A stretch of 64,000 bases of DNA from Acinetobacter sedimenti (GTDB taxonomy: Bacteria; Pseudomonadota; Gammaproteobacteria; Pseudomonadales; Moraxellaceae), in NCBI RefSeq assembly GCF_022601685.1, contig NZ_JAKUML010000014.1:1-64000 (forward strand), given 5' to 3'. A program made the translations under genes and the position numbers. Below the pieces are notes generated by a model. It was given only the letters and a program-made list of their open reading frames with translations, ran no database searches and was not told the DNA's origin. Every line of letters starts with the position of its first letter. Within the stretch, counting starts at the first letter, position 1. Below, piece by piece: positions 27,244 through 37,577 of the stretch.

Positions 27244-29520
27244 TTAAGCTGGCTCTGGACTATGATCTTCGATCACTTCCAATTTTAAACCATCTTTATC
27301 ACTGTCTTTGCCATGTACGCTCACACTTACCGTACCACCATCGACCAGTGCACCAAACAGAATCATTTCTGCCAAAGGTTTTTTCAGCTGATCTTGGATG
27401 AGGCGTTGCATAGGACGAGCGCCCATTATGCGGTCATAACCTTGTTCAGCGAGCCAATCTCGTGCATCTTGATCGACTTCGAGCACCACTTTCTTATCAT
27501 CAAGTTGCGCTTGGAGCTCAGTCAAGAACTTATCAACTACCGAATCAATCACAGTCGTTGGCAATGCTTTAAACTGAATCACACCATCTAAACGGTTACG
27601 GAATTCAGGGGTAAAGGCACGTTTCATCGCCTCTTGGTTGTCCGCACTATTATCTTGTTCAGTGAAACCAATACTGGTGCGCGTAATACTTTCCGCACCG
27701 ATATTGGTGGTCATCACCAACACCACATTTCTAAAATCAGACTTACGACCATTATTATCAGTCAAAGTTCCATGATCCATGACTTGTAGCAACAAATTAA
27801 AGACTTCAGGGTGTGCTTTTTCGATTTCATCAAGGAGCAATACACAGTGTGGCGTTTTATTGATCGAATCAGTGAGTAAACCACCTTGATCAAAGCCGAC
27901 ATAGCCTGGAGGCGCACCAATCAAGCGAGAAACTGCGTGACGCTCCATATATTCAGACATATCGAAACGAATAAGCTCTACACCCAAGATTTTTGCAAGC
28001 TGACGAGTGACTTCCGTTTTACCGACACCAGTAGGACCTGCAAAAATAAAGCTACCAATTGGCTTATCAAGTGACTTGAGTCCTGCACGTGACAGTTTAA
28101 TCGCTGCAGACAATGCACTAATCGCCTCATCCTGACCAAACACCACACGTTTTAAATCACGTTCCAAATACTCAAGAACCGACTTATCATCTTTAGATAC
28201 GGTTTTCGGTGGAATTCGTGCAATCTTCGCCACGATATCTTCAATCTCAGCTAGACCAATCTGCTTTTCTTCACCATCTGCGTGAAGGCGCTGCTGTGCA
28301 CCCGCCTCATCAATTACATCGATGGCTTTATCAGGTAAGAAACGCTCATGAATATACTTCGCAGAGAGCTCTACAGCAGATTTGATTGCATCATCATCAT
28401 ATTTGACGTTGTGAAATTCTTCAAATTTTGGTTTTAACCCTTTGAGAATCTCAATCGCCTCACCAATCGTTGGCTCAACAATATCCACTTTTTGGAAGCG
28501 ACGCGAAAGCGCATGATCTTTTTCAAAAACTTGACGATATTCTTGGAAGGTCGTCGATCCAATGCAGCGTAATGAACCATTCGCCAATGCAGGCTTGATC
28601 AAATTCGAGGCATCCATCGTGCTACCCATACTTGAGCCTGCACCGATGATCATATGAATTTCATCAATAAATAAAATCGCATGAGGTATCTTTTTCAACG
28701 CATTGAGTAATTGTTTCAAACGCTTTTCAAAGTCACCACGATATTTCGTCCCTGCAACCAATGCACCGATGTCTAAGCTATAGACTTCTGCATCAGCCAG
28801 TGGTTTCGGTGCTTGACCTTTGACAATCAACCACGCCAAACCTTCTGCAATCGAGGTTTTACCAACACCTGGATCACCAACTAATAACGGATTATTTTTC
28901 CGACGACGGCAAAGAATCTGCGCAGTACGTTCAATTTCTTTTTGACGACCGATCAACGGATCTGTTTTACCTGCTTGCGCTTCTTGGTTGAGATTCACAG
29001 TATAAAGCTCTAACGGTCCTGCACTACTTGCACTACCACCATTTTCAGGATCAATTTCCTCTTGTTCTTCTTCAGATGCACTGGCTTCTTTATGCGCACC
29101 ATGTGAGAGATATTGAGTCAGATTTAAGCGATTGATTTGTTGATGTTTGAGTAAATACACCGCAAACGCATCACGCTCAGAATACATTGCCACCAATACA
29201 TCTGCGCCCTCGACCGCACGATCACCGCCACTTGATTGCACATGAAAAATTGAGCGTTGCAAAATACGATCAAAGCTCTCTGTTGGATGCGGTGCTTGAT
29301 CGGTATCTTCAGGAAGTTTTGGCGTATGTAAGTCAATATATTCTTCAAGCTCTTTACGCAGTGACATAATGTCACCACCACATGCTTTTAACGCATTTAC
29401 AGCCGAATCATTGTCCAATAATGCAAGTAAAAGATGCTCAACTGTTAGAAACTCGTGCCTTTTTTGACGAGCCATGCTTACAGCCAAACGGAGAGAAACT
29501 TCTAAATGACGACTGAGCAT
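27244..29520 (-). CDS. clpA: ATP-dependent Clp protease ATP-binding subunit ClpA
   Basis: 758 residues, same size as E. coli ClpA. This AAA+ hexamer unfolds substrates, including N-degron proteins delivered by ClpS, and feeds them to ClpP. The N domain ([20 protein letters not shown]) is followed by D1 with Walker [10 protein letters not shown] (near 215) and Walker B LFIDEIHM, and D2 with Walker [10 protein letters not shown] (near 495) and Walker [11 protein letters not shown]. The arginine-finger region [10 protein letters not shown] is present. It follows clpS with 11 bases between. An acidic linker ([12 protein letters not shown]) lies near residue 150. Confidence 0.96.
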   Translation of the reverse strand: MLSRHLEVSLRLAVSMARQKRHEFLTVEHLLLALLDNDSAVNALKACGGDIMSLRKELEEYIDLHTPKLPEDTDQAPHPTESFDRILQRSIFHVQSSGGDRAVEGADVLVAMYSERDAFAVYLLKHQQINRLNLTQYLSHGAHKEASASEEEQEEIDPENGGSASSAGPLELYTVNLNQEAQAGKTDPLIGRQKEIERTAQILCRRRKNNPLLVGDPGVGKTSIAEGLAWLIVKGQAPKPLADAEVYSLDIGALVAGTKYRGDFEKRLKQLLNALKKIPHAILFIDEIHMIIGAGSSMGSTMDASNLIKPALANGSLRCIGSTTFQEYRQVFEKDHALSRRFQKVDIVEPTIGEAIEILKGLKPKFEEFHNVKYDDDAIKSAVELSAKYIHERFLPDKAIDVIDEAGAQQRLHADGEEKQIGLAEIEDIVAKIARIPPKTVSKDDKSVLEYLERDLKRVVFGQDEAISALSAAIKLSRAGLKSLDKPIGSFIFAGPTGVGKTEVTRQLAKILGVELIRFDMSEYMERHAVSRLIGAPPGYVGFDQGGLLTDSINKTPHCVLLLDEIEKAHPEVFNLLLQVMDHGTLTDNNGRKSDFRNVVLVMTTNIGAESITRTSIGFTEQDNSADNQEAMKRAFTPEFRNRLDGVIQFKALPTTVIDSVVDKFLTELQAQLDDKKVVLEVDQDARDWLAEQGYDRIMGARPMQRLIQDQLKKPLAEMILFGALVDGGTVSVSVHGKDSDKDGLKLEVIEDHSPEPA

Positions 29521-29531
29521 GATTATGACCT

Positions 29532-29873
29532 CTATTCTTGTGGCTCAATCTGACAAAGCAATGGATGTCCTTGTGATCGAGCATAGTTATTCACTTGATT
29601 GGCTTTGGTCTCAGCAATATCTCGAGGATATATGCCTGCAATACCTTTACCCTCATGATGTACCTGTAGCATTACTTGGGTAGCTCGGTCAAGTTCTAAT
29701 GCAAAATATTGTTGTAAAATTTCGATGACAAAGTCCATTGGCGTATAGTCATCGTTCAATAAAACTACAGCGTACTGCGGTGGACGCTTTAAAACTGGTG
29801 GCGCAACCATGACATCGGCTTCATGATGCCCATCATCAGGATGCTCTTCATCATGCAAAATTGGCAATGACAT
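29532..29873 (-). CDS. clpS: ClpS adaptor of ClpAP
   Basis: 113 residues from the ATG at 29873, the length expected for the family (106 in E. coli). ClpS binds N-degrons and hands them to ClpA. The core [24 protein letters not shown] carries the N-end-rule pocket (NDDYTPM), followed by [19 protein letters not shown] and [18 protein letters not shown]. The frame stays open for 63 more codons up to an ATG at 30062, so a protein of 176 residues is possible; no start has a good ribosome-binding site. The family length argues for the short form. It is directly upstream of clpA. Confidence 0.9.
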   Translation of the reverse strand: MSLPILHDEEHPDDGHHEADVMVAPPVLKRPPQYAVVLLNDDYTPMDFVIEILQQYFALELDRATQVMLQVHHEGKGIAGIYPRDIAETKANQVNNYARSQGHPLLCQIEPQE

Positions 29874-30206
29874 CTTGGTCAAAACCCTGCTTTGATCTTG
29901 CAGAGGAGAAAGATTTTTTTCGATACTTATTGTCGCTTTTTGTTCACACTGGTCATGAGGCATATGCCAGTCCACCGCCCCCATTTGCTGAAAACGTTGT
30001 TGTATGACTTGTTTGGTCAATGTCGTTGATTTTCGACCTTTTGAGGGTGAAAAATTGGTCATAACACTTATTCTTTAAATCCAATAATTTGCTTTATTTA
30101 CGCCAAGTTGTGTAAATTTTCGCACATTCTACTTTTAAAACCGCATTGTAAAACATTTTATTTCAAACTATTTTAACTTTTGAAATGAAAACACGCTTTT
30201 ATAAAT

Positions 30207-30980
30207 TTAATCCGCATCAGCAGCCACTTGTGGGATTTCACCTAAAAATGCCGAAGAAGTTACGTCTTTTGCTCCACGACGCCACGCAAAGCGTTGAATC
30301 ACTGCATCACCCGAACCTTTCAAATGCACTTCGATAAACTGTGGCGCAAAGCCACTTGGCATCGTCCATCGCCCTGTTAAGCGTTCAAAATTGTCAAAAT
30401 TAAAATTTGAGCTTTCCAAAGGCACAGTAAGAATCTCATTACCTTCGATTAAACGAATTTCTACACGTCCCACCGCACGGCGCTTACTTGGGCTGACTTG
30501 AACGAGATCAAGCACATACTCATAAGCATTACTTGGTAATGGTTTAATTTTGATATTTTGAATGGTTAAGCTCAAACCACCACGTTCACGCAATTTTTCA
30601 CGATAGGTTGCACTCAGTGACTGTGCATAACCCTTATCTTGATTGGCTAGACCGAGCGCCTCATTCAACTCTTTTGCATTTTGGATCGCTACGTCACGCT
30701 CTTGCGTCGAGGTATTTAAGCTCACGCTCACAGCCTCTAAAGCTGATTTTTGTTTCGCAACAATCTCTGACAACTCTTGTGCATCTTGATCAAAACCAAC
30801 GACGGTCAAACCTTGCTTATGTCCTACGCCGTAGCCTAAAGCAAAACCACCACCTGCTAGCAAAATCGCCGCAATGAGTATTGCCGACTGTGATTTCCAA
30901 AATGGCAACTTTGGTGCTGTGCTATTTTGCGTATTGTTGTTTTCTTCAGGGTTTGAAGGCGTTTGTTCTGAATAATCCAT
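30207..30980 (-). CDS. Single-pass membrane protein resembling the DUF6776 group
   Basis: 257 residues from the ATG at 30980; a longer frame would need a TTG at 31028. One transmembrane helix at about 31-52 (ILIAAILLAGGGFALGYGVG) follows an Asn/Pro-rich cytoplasmic head. Then comes a coiled-coil segment (residues ~65-125, EIVAKQKSALEAVSVSLN) and a beta-rich C-terminal domain with SLTIQNIKIKPL, YEYVLDLVQV and the basic SKRRAVGRVEIRL. This layout matches a conserved gammaproteobacterial family of unknown function; the family name is from memory. Standing alone between clpS and argC on the same strand. Confidence 0.6.
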   Translation of the reverse strand: MDYSEQTPSNPEENNNTQNSTAPKLPFWKSQSAILIAAILLAGGGFALGYGVGHKQGLTVVGFDQDAQELSEIVAKQKSALEAVSVSLNTSTQERDVAIQNAKELNEALGLANQDKGYAQSLSATYREKLRERGGLSLTIQNIKIKPLPSNAYEYVLDLVQVSPSKRRAVGRVEIRLIEGNEILTVPLESSNFNFDNFERLTGRWTMPSGFAPQFIEVHLKGSGDAVIQRFAWRRGAKDVTSSAFLGEIPQVAADAD

Positions 30981-31132
30981 AACAATGAGATGCTCAAATG
31001 TCGAAAAGTTTTTGGCTATTGTCAGCAAATTAATGCAATTTGAATTTTAAGAACTTTTAACATGTCGTCAAAAATCATTAAAACTCAAACTGCTCGCTAT
31101 TATGCCGATTTGTACAAACATTTAAAGTAGTT

Positions 31133-32182
31133 TTACGGTAAAAGTCCGATCGACTGCAATCCCAGACCTTCCTCTAAACCGAACATAATGTTCATATTTT
31201 GAATGGCCTGACCTGATGCACCTTTGACTAAGTTGTCTTGTGCAACCACGATCACCAAGCGCTTTGGTATTGGTTGATATAATGCAATACGTAAATAATT
31301 GGCACCACGTACACTGCGTGTTTCAGGTTGACTTCCCGCAGGCATCACATCGACAAAAGCTTCATTTTGATAAAACTGCTCAAATAAAGTCTGCAAATCG
31401 GTTTGCTGACCTTGCTCAGTCAAATTGACGTAAATCGTGCTCAGCATGCCACGAATCATCGGGACTAAATGCGGTACAAAAGTCAGACTATCAAAAGCAC
31501 CTTTTTGCCCTGAAATATTTTCTAAGGCTTCAACGATCTCAGGATGATGACGATGCCCTGCCACACCATAAGCTTTGAAATTGTCAGTATTTTCTGTGTA
31601 GATCATGCCCATACTGGCTTTACGACCTGCACCTGACACACCTGATTTGGCATCGACAATAATATTTTCAAAAGAAATTAAGGCTTGTTCAGACTTTAAC
31701 AGTGGTGCTAAACCAAGCTGAACGGTCGTTGGATAGCAACCTGGATTACCAACGACTGACGCATTTTTGATTTTTTCACGATTTAATTCAGATAAACCAT
31801 AAGCAGATTGCTGTAACAGCTCAGGACATTCATGTCCCATACCGTACCATTTTTCAAATTGCGCTAAATCTTGCAAACGAAAGTCTGCTGCCAAGTCGAT
31901 GACTTTCACACCTGCATCAACTAAGTCTTGTGCGTGTTTCATTGCTACCCCATGCGGTGTTGCAAAAAACACCACATCACAGGTCTTGAGTTGATCAATA
32001 TCTAGTGGACTAAATGCCAAGTCTAATACACCACGCAGGCTTGGAAACATATCTGCAACTTTAAGCCCTGCTTCCGTACGTGAAGTCAACATTTTGATTC
32101 GAGCTTGTGGATGCTGTAACAACAAACGGATTAACTCAATCCCTGTATAGCCTGTACCACCGACAATACCCACATTAATCAC
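31133..32182 (-). CDS. argC: N-acetyl-gamma-glutamyl-phosphate reductase
   Basis: 349 residues from a GTG start with GAGGTAAG seven bases upstream. ArgC reduces N-acetylglutamyl phosphate to the semialdehyde with NADPH, step three of arginine synthesis. The Rossmann motif [13 protein letters not shown] opens the protein, the catalytic Cys149 is in [11 protein letters not shown], and AGHRHHPEI supplies the active-site histidine region. VSGAGRKAS is conserved. No other arg gene is adjacent, so the pathway is dispersed as in other Acinetobacter. Its divergent neighbour is the orphan lipoprotein. Confidence 0.95.
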   Translation of the reverse strand: MINVGIVGGTGYTGIELIRLLLQHPQARIKMLTSRTEAGLKVADMFPSLRGVLDLAFSPLDIDQLKTCDVVFFATPHGVAMKHAQDLVDAGVKVIDLAADFRLQDLAQFEKWYGMGHECPELLQQSAYGLSELNREKIKNASVVGNPGCYPTTVQLGLAPLLKSEQALISFENIIVDAKSGVSGAGRKASMGMIYTENTDNFKAYGVAGHRHHPEIVEALENISGQKGAFDSLTFVPHLVPMIRGMLSTIYVNLTEQGQQTDLQTLFEQFYQNEAFVDVMPAGSQPETRSVRGANYLRIALYQPIPKRLVIVVAQDNLVKGASGQAIQNMNIMFGLEEGLGLQSIGLLP

Positions 32183-32444
32183 TGCACTTACCTCACCTTA
32201 CTTTTGTTACTGAGTTTTAACGATTTCGCTTTCACGACTTTGTTAGTTCAAGCCATCTTAAACCATGAAAATTTGAATCTAAAATCCTGAAAATTGATAG
32301 AGATTCAATGACTCATCTCTCAATAAACTAGTATGACAAAAAAACGATTGAAACAAAATCGAGGAATGGACTAGACGAATGGTTTTTTTTACTTTTTAAT
32401 ACTAGCCTCAGGGATTTTATACATAATAGCAATGGAGTGCGCGG

Positions 32445-33941
32445 ATGCCTTCGATAAAAACAAAAGATGTAATGACACTTTCATCACTTTACAAGATGGG
32501 GTTGGCACTTGCTTGTGCGGGATTAGTCGCATGTGGTGGAGGCTCAGGTACATCACGAGGAAGTAACTCAAATACGACTGATGACGATGATAGCACTAAG
32601 CTTTCTTTCGAAGTGTTAATGCCGATGCAAGTTCAAAATGCTTCTCTCAATGTTTATATGATTGGCAAATCTGAACCAATTTATAGTAATAATAATTTTA
32701 CAGGCTTCAGCACCGATCCTATTCTAGTGAATACTGAAGACAGTAATAAACTAATTTTTGTGACACTTTCACCAAACTCAAATAGCTTAGTCTATGATCC
32801 TATCACTGATAAAAATACAAGTTTTGACAGTTCGATCCACTCTGTTAACTTAGTTAGAAACAATCTGACCATCACGTTATCACCGCTTTCTGAAGCTATT
32901 TATCAACGATCTTTAGTTCGTTCAGGTAATATAGAGTTTGAGAATCCTGACATATCCTTAATCGAAGCAAAACATATCAATGCTTCTTATAATGAAATCA
33001 CTCAAACATTAAACCAAGCATTCAATTTGACGAATTTTCCGAATATGAATTACGGTCAAAGTATTCGTGCCGTTGAATATAACAGTAAAAATCCAAAACC
33101 ATATCTCAATGTATTTATCAGTTTAGGCATGATGCAACTTTGGCATAATACTCACCCTACAAGTGGTAACAGTTATGTGGCATTAAGTAAAAATATCGGT
33201 ATTGATTTGCGTGATGGCTATCTTGATGGTCGCACTATTCAAGGTGATAACACCAGTTTCCTAAAATTAGTCACTACACCTAAAAATCTTGATCCGAGTA
33301 AAAACAACCCTATAGATATCGGTGAACTGCAAGAATCGGCACGTTCTACTTTTGGCGAAAGTTTTAAACAGGCAACTCTAGAATATGCTGATGCAACTTC
33401 TCAAGATATTCTAAATCCTGAAGGACTAACAGAACTCGAAAAACTCTCATACTATCAAGATACTGCACATTCTGACACAGGTGTACGATTCCGCTGGATT
33501 GGTGCAGGCGACTATCGAGCGGCGCTTGGTTTTGTCAGTACAGCACTTTGTGAAACAAGTATCTATCCGTGCAGACAAGGTTTAAATGCAGATGACATAC
33601 TAGGCAGCATTTCTGATATCGAATATTTGGTTGGAAGACATCAAGTTCAAAATTGTCAAATTGATATACTTGCAACAGGCGATGTACTTTTAACTAAGAA
33701 CAGCCAAACCATTACCGGGCAAATCAATCGCGATCAAAGTGACAATTTATTACGCACTAATGATACAACTCGTAGCTATCTTTTAAATATTGGTTCAGGA
33801 GATATGCAAAGACCTCATTTTATTCAGCTTGAACTTCAAAATTCCGTGATTCTTGATGCTAGAACTGGATACAGTCAAAATAAATTTCCATCTGAAAATG
33901 ACATCTCCTCTGATACAAATGAAATTTCTAGTTGTAGTTAA
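32445..33941 (+). CDS. Predicted lipoprotein of unknown function
   Basis: 498 residues. The signal sequence ends in a lipobox (LACAGLVAC then GGGSG), so the cysteine near residue 30 should be lipidated. A Ser/Asn/Asp-rich linker (GSNSNTTDDDDSTK) follows, as in surface or outer-membrane lipoproteins. GGAG sits 8 bases before the ATG at 32445, supporting this start over the ATG nine codons later. The body is Asn/Ser-rich and probably beta-sheet dominated, with cysteines clustered toward the end (ALCETSIYPC). No recognised domain. AT-rich composition relative to argC and ygjP suggests acquired or fast-evolving DNA. Confidence 0.7.
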   Translation: MPSIKTKDVMTLSSLYKMGLALACAGLVACGGGSGTSRGSNSNTTDDDDSTKLSFEVLMPMQVQNASLNVYMIGKSEPIYSNNNFTGFSTDPILVNTEDSNKLIFVTLSPNSNSLVYDPITDKNTSFDSSIHSVNLVRNNLTITLSPLSEAIYQRSLVRSGNIEFENPDISLIEAKHINASYNEITQTLNQAFNLTNFPNMNYGQSIRAVEYNSKNPKPYLNVFISLGMMQLWHNTHPTSGNSYVALSKNIGIDLRDGYLDGRTIQGDNTSFLKLVTTPKNLDPSKNNPIDIGELQESARSTFGESFKQATLEYADATSQDILNPEGLTELEKLSYYQDTAHSDTGVRFRWIGAGDYRAALGFVSTALCETSIYPCRQGLNADDILGSISDIEYLVGRHQVQNCQIDILATGDVLLTKNSQTITGQINRDQSDNLLRTNDTTRSYLLNIGSGDMQRPHFIQLELQNSVILDARTGYSQNKFPSENDISSDTNEISSCS

Positions 33942-33976
33942 TACTTAAAGTATATTTATTTTCACCCCACTAATTG

Positions 33977-34004
33977 GAGCTTCAGATCGATAAATCTGAA
34001 GCTC
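33977..34004. terminator. Terminator hairpin between the lipoprotein and ygjP-like genes
   Basis: GAGCTTCAGAT (33977-33987) and ATCTGAAGCTC (33994-34004) form a perfect 11-bp stem with a 6-base loop between convergent genes. The T-tail is weak on both strands. It is bracketed by a 17-base direct repeat (33946-33962 and 34025-34041, one mismatch). Confidence 0.65.
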
Positions 34005-34040
34005 TCACCTTTAATATACCGAAATAAAGTATATTTATCT

Positions 34041-34757
34041 TTAGACTTGCCACCAATGCGGTAAACGATATTGTTTTAATCGCTTTTGCTTCAACTTTGC
34101 TTGTGGACACCATTGTTCAAGTTGTTGCCAAAAACTAGTTTGATGATGCATATGTACTGTATGCGCAAGCTCATGCAAAATTACATATTCTGCACTCTCT
34201 AAAGGCATCAGTAATAATCCTGCATGGAGCATAATACGTTGATCACTACTACAACTGCCCCAGCGTGTTTTTGCTTTGCTGATACGCACCGTATTCACCT
34301 TTCGCTGATGAACTTTTGCAAAATAATTTAACGGCTCGGGTAAAACCTGCTTGGCAAATTGAAAAACAAACTGGGTTAATGCTTTCTCGGCATGATCCGC
34401 ATTAATAAATAAAAGTGCATCGTTTTCCGACCACTTAAATGCTCGTGACATGCTTTGATATTCAACACGAATGGTTTTCGGGAAAAAATTTAAATCCAAA
34501 GTCGTTGGTAACTCGATCTGTGTGGATTGTTCTGCTTTTTGCGATATTAATAACTGTTGCTTTAGCCATGTCTGTTCCAACCAACTTTGACTATGCACTA
34601 AAAAATCTTGCACCTGCCGTTTGGTTGCATTCGGTGGCACAGTCAACCGAATACCTTGCGCTGAAACGGCAAGTTTCAGACGCTTGGCACGAGCATGTCT
34701 GACCATGTGAATTTCAGGTAAATGAGGACTGGATTGTTCAGTTTGTTCTAAAATCAT
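34041..34757 (-). CDS. YgjP-like (DUF45) metalloprotease-type protein
   Basis: 238 residues. The zinc site HELAHTVHMHH (HExxH plus a nearby histidine) follows EYVILHELAHTVH near residue 197. Upstream are the family hallmarks RISKAKTRWGSCSS (residues ~155-170), with W-G-S-C, and HMVRHARAKRLKLAVS at the N-terminus. YgjP/DUF45 proteins resemble M48 minigluzincins; their substrates are not established. It ends in the shared terminator and lies 30 bases downstream of rpiA on the same strand, so cotranscription is likely. Confidence 0.82.
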   Translation of the reverse strand: MILEQTEQSSPHLPEIHMVRHARAKRLKLAVSAQGIRLTVPPNATKRQVQDFLVHSQSWLEQTWLKQQLLISQKAEQSTQIELPTTLDLNFFPKTIRVEYQSMSRAFKWSENDALLFINADHAEKALTQFVFQFAKQVLPEPLNYFAKVHQRKVNTVRISKAKTRWGSCSSDQRIMLHAGLLLMPLESAEYVILHELAHTVHMHHQTSFWQQLEQWCPQAKLKQKRLKQYRLPHWWQV

Positions 34758-34787
34758 TCGACCACAGTCATTATACTAGCTTTCGGA

Positions 34788-35459
34788 TTATTCAGGTTTT
34801 CTGACTTCAATGCCATTATCCGTTGCAACAATGGCAATGCTCGCAGAATTTTGTGCAAAGATACCGTTGGTCACGACACCTGGAATATTATTAATGGTGT
34901 GCTCAAGTTCAAGCGGATTTAAAATATTCAGATTAAATACATCCAAAATCACATTACCATTATCCGTGATCACACCTTCACGATATGCAGGATCACCACC
35001 GAGAGCGACCAATTTTCGTGCCACTGCCGAACGTGCCATCGGAATCACTTCGACAGGTAGTGGGAATTCACGCCCAAGCTGTGTCACCCATTTTGAATCA
35101 TCAACGATACAGATAAACTGCTTTGCCGTTGATGCCACAATTTTTTCACGTGTTAGCGCTGCACCGCCACCTTTGATCATATGTAGATGACGATCAATCT
35201 CATCAGCACCATCGACATAAGCATCCAAACCACCCACATGGTTGAGATCGACCACTTCGATGCCGAGTTTTTTTAGACGTTCTTCGGTGGCTTTCGAGCT
35301 CGATACTGCGGCTTCAAGTTGTAACTCTGGAAGTAAATCAATCAAGAAATTGACCGTACTGCCTGTGCCCACCCCTAAGATTCCACCTTTTGGTAGATGT
35401 TGAATAGCAGCTTCTGCGGCTGCACGTTTTTTGTCATCTTGCGAAGCATATAAAGTCAT
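34788..35459 (-). CDS. rpiA: Ribose-5-phosphate isomerase A
   Basis: 223 residues, family length. It interconverts ribose 5-phosphate and ribulose 5-phosphate. Phosphate-binding [16 protein letters not shown], catalytic aspartate region VDGADEID and [14 protein letters not shown] are all present. Divergent from ilvA across 118 bases, an arrangement I recall from Acinetobacter genomes. It should serve with rpe (19.9 kb) in the non-oxidative pentose phosphate pathway. Confidence 0.94.
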   Translation of the reverse strand: MTLYASQDDKKRAAAEAAIQHLPKGGILGVGTGSTVNFLIDLLPELQLEAAVSSSKATEERLKKLGIEVVDLNHVGGLDAYVDGADEIDRHLHMIKGGGAALTREKIVASTAKQFICIVDDSKWVTQLGREFPLPVEVIPMARSAVARKLVALGGDPAYREGVITDNGNVILDVFNLNILNPLELEHTINNIPGVVTNGIFAQNSASIAIVATDNGIEVRKPE

Positions 35460-35533
35460 TGATCGTCTCTATTGAAAGATTTGGCGGTTCAGCTCGGAAT
35501 TCTAGCAAATCTTCAGCGTAATGAATTTTGATT

Positions 35534-35542
35534 TGCTACAAT
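35534..35542 (+). promoter_or_regulatory. Extended -10 element upstream of ilvA
   Basis: TGCTACAAT (TGn plus TACAAT) lies 35 bases before the ilvA ATG with no clear -35 hexamer at the right spacing. An extended -10 promoter could still work. The short distance leaves room for a leader of about 28 bases, too short for a translated attenuator. Confidence 0.4.
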
Positions 35543-35577
35543 GGCGTATATTTTACTGTTAAATTTGGAAGAATGTC

Positions 35578-37140
35578 ATGCTGTCTCATTGGGTTAGACA
35601 AATTTTACAAGCAACTGTCTATGATGTTGCCATCGAATCCCCACTTGAGATTGCACCAAAAATTAGCCAAAGACTCAATAATAACATTCGCTTTAAACGT
35701 GAAGATTTGCAACCTGTTTTTTCATTCAAACTGCGCGGCGCATACAATCGCATTAGTCAATTGCCAAAAGCACAGCTTCAAAAAGGCGTGATCTGCGCAT
35801 CCGCAGGCAACCATGCACAAGGTGTTGCACTTTCGGGTCAGAAGCTCGGTATTCCTGCAATCATCGTCATGCCAACGACTACACCTGACATCAAGGTTGA
35901 AGCAGTCAAGCGCCTTGGTGGTACGGTCGTCTTGCACGGTGATAGCTTTGATATTTCTAATAAATATGCCAAGCAACGCGCGGAAGATGATGGTCTGACT
36001 TTTATTCCGCCTTATGATGATGAGCTGGTCATCGCAGGACAAGGTACCATTGCCAACGAACTCATTCGTCAATGGCGTGATGTGGAATATGTCTTTGTCG
36101 CTGTCGGCGGTGGTGGTTTGATCGCAGGTGTGGCGGCCTATCTTGGCGACGTGGCACCGCATGTCAAAGTCGTTGCAGTGGAGTATGAAGAATCCGCCTG
36201 CTTAAAACTCGCACTTGAAACTGGTGAGCGAGCAATCCTACCTCATGTCGGTTTATTCGCAGATGGTACAGCGGTGGCGCAAATTGGTGAGTTGCCATTT
36301 GAAGTGTTGCAATTGGATAAGTCTGACGGTTCAGGAAAGATCATTGAACCTGACGTTGTGACCGTAAATACCGATGAAATCTGTGCAGCGATCAAAGATA
36401 CTTATGATGAAAATCGCAGTATCGTTGAGCCATCTGGCGCAATGGCGCTGGCAGGGATTAAAAAATACGTCGCACAGCACAATATCGAAAATCAAAATAT
36501 GGTGTCGATCGTCTGCGGTGCCAATATGAACTTTGATCGCTTACGTTTTATCGCTGAGCGCACCGAGCTTGGTGAACATCGTGAAGCGGTCTATGCCGTA
36601 ACTTTACCTGAGCAAAAAGGCGCATTCCTCGCTTTTTGCCGTGCTTTGCAAGGTCGTAATATTACCGAATTTAACTATCGCTACAACGGTAGTGAAAAAG
36701 CGCAAGTCTTCGTTGGTATTAGCCTGAAAAATGGCGATATCGAACGTCAAGAAATCTTCGAGCAACTTCAAGCCGATTATAATGTGGTGGATTTATCCGA
36801 TGATGAAATTGCCAAATTGCATATTCGTTATTTGATCGGTGGTCATGGTCATTTGCCTGATGAACGCTTATTCCGTGTATCTTTCCCTGAACGCCCTGGT
36901 GCTTTACTCCGCTTTTTAGAAAGTCTTGGACCTGAACACAATATCAGCCTGTTCCACTATCGTAATCATGGGGCCGCAGAAGGTCGTGTACTCATGGGGC
37001 TTCAAGCAGGTAAAAACTCACAGCAAAGCGCAACTCAAGAAAATGAAGCTCAAGATAGCTTGCTCACGACGTTGGAACAGATTAATTATCCATTCAATGA
37101 GATCACTAACAATTTAGGTTATCAGTTATTTTTAAAATAA
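35578..37140 (+). CDS. ilvA: Threonine ammonia-lyase, biosynthetic
   Basis: 520 residues, the length of the allosteric biosynthetic enzyme. It deaminates threonine to 2-oxobutanoate, the first committed step to isoleucine. The PLP lysine is in FSFKLRGAYN near residue 51, the substrate loop in SAGNHAQGVALS and the phosphate-binding glycine loop in VGGGGLIAGV. Two ACT-like regulatory domains follow from about residue 330 (REAVYAVTLPEQKGAFLAF and ERLFRVSFPERPGALLRFL), so isoleucine inhibition and valine activation are expected. A Gln/Glu-rich insert near 480 is unusual but small. Confidence 0.95.
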   Translation: MLSHWVRQILQATVYDVAIESPLEIAPKISQRLNNNIRFKREDLQPVFSFKLRGAYNRISQLPKAQLQKGVICASAGNHAQGVALSGQKLGIPAIIVMPTTTPDIKVEAVKRLGGTVVLHGDSFDISNKYAKQRAEDDGLTFIPPYDDELVIAGQGTIANELIRQWRDVEYVFVAVGGGGLIAGVAAYLGDVAPHVKVVAVEYEESACLKLALETGERAILPHVGLFADGTAVAQIGELPFEVLQLDKSDGSGKIIEPDVVTVNTDEICAAIKDTYDENRSIVEPSGAMALAGIKKYVAQHNIENQNMVSIVCGANMNFDRLRFIAERTELGEHREAVYAVTLPEQKGAFLAFCRALQGRNITEFNYRYNGSEKAQVFVGISLKNGDIERQEIFEQLQADYNVVDLSDDEIAKLHIRYLIGGHGHLPDERLFRVSFPERPGALLRFLESLGPEHNISLFHYRNHGAAEGRVLMGLQAGKNSQQSATQENEAQDSLLTTLEQINYPFNEITNNLGYQLFLK

Positions 37141-37577
37141 CGCTTGAAATAACTGTTGGAGCTGTAGTCGGTTTTTCCATTCTTTTAAAAAATATGTGTT
37201 GAAGGTACTCGTGACCTTCGGCACAACGTCCTAATCAATCATTTCTCTTGTTTTTAATCTTCTTGTTTTTCATTTTCCCTCTTTTGCATTTCTATCTTTT
37301 ATCAATTCCCTAACTAACAAAATTCATTTCTAAACTTAAATTTTCAATATTTCTCATATTTAAAAAACCACTAATTTGACAATATTCATAGTCAATTTAT
37401 AAAACGCATATTTAGTCACATATTTAAGCGATGAATGGTCGTAAATTTACATGAATTTACATTATATTTTCATTATTATTAAAAATAGAAAAATTATGAT
37501 CAAAGTGTTTTCGTATCTGAATGGAAATTCGCACGATGACACATTTTTTAGGCTAACATCACATCATGGAGATTAAG
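37141..37577. other. AT-rich intergenic region before the sphingomyelinase-like gene
   Basis: 437 bases with no supported gene. GAAGGT/ACCTTC (37201-37219) could form a weak ilvA 3' hairpin without a proper T-run. The perfect palindrome GTAAATTTAC (37441-37450) is followed by a half-copy AATTTAC (37454-37460), an operator-like arrangement about 130 bases before the next gene. Composition is strongly AT, typical of an H-NS-silenced or regulated accessory locus. Confidence 0.35.
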
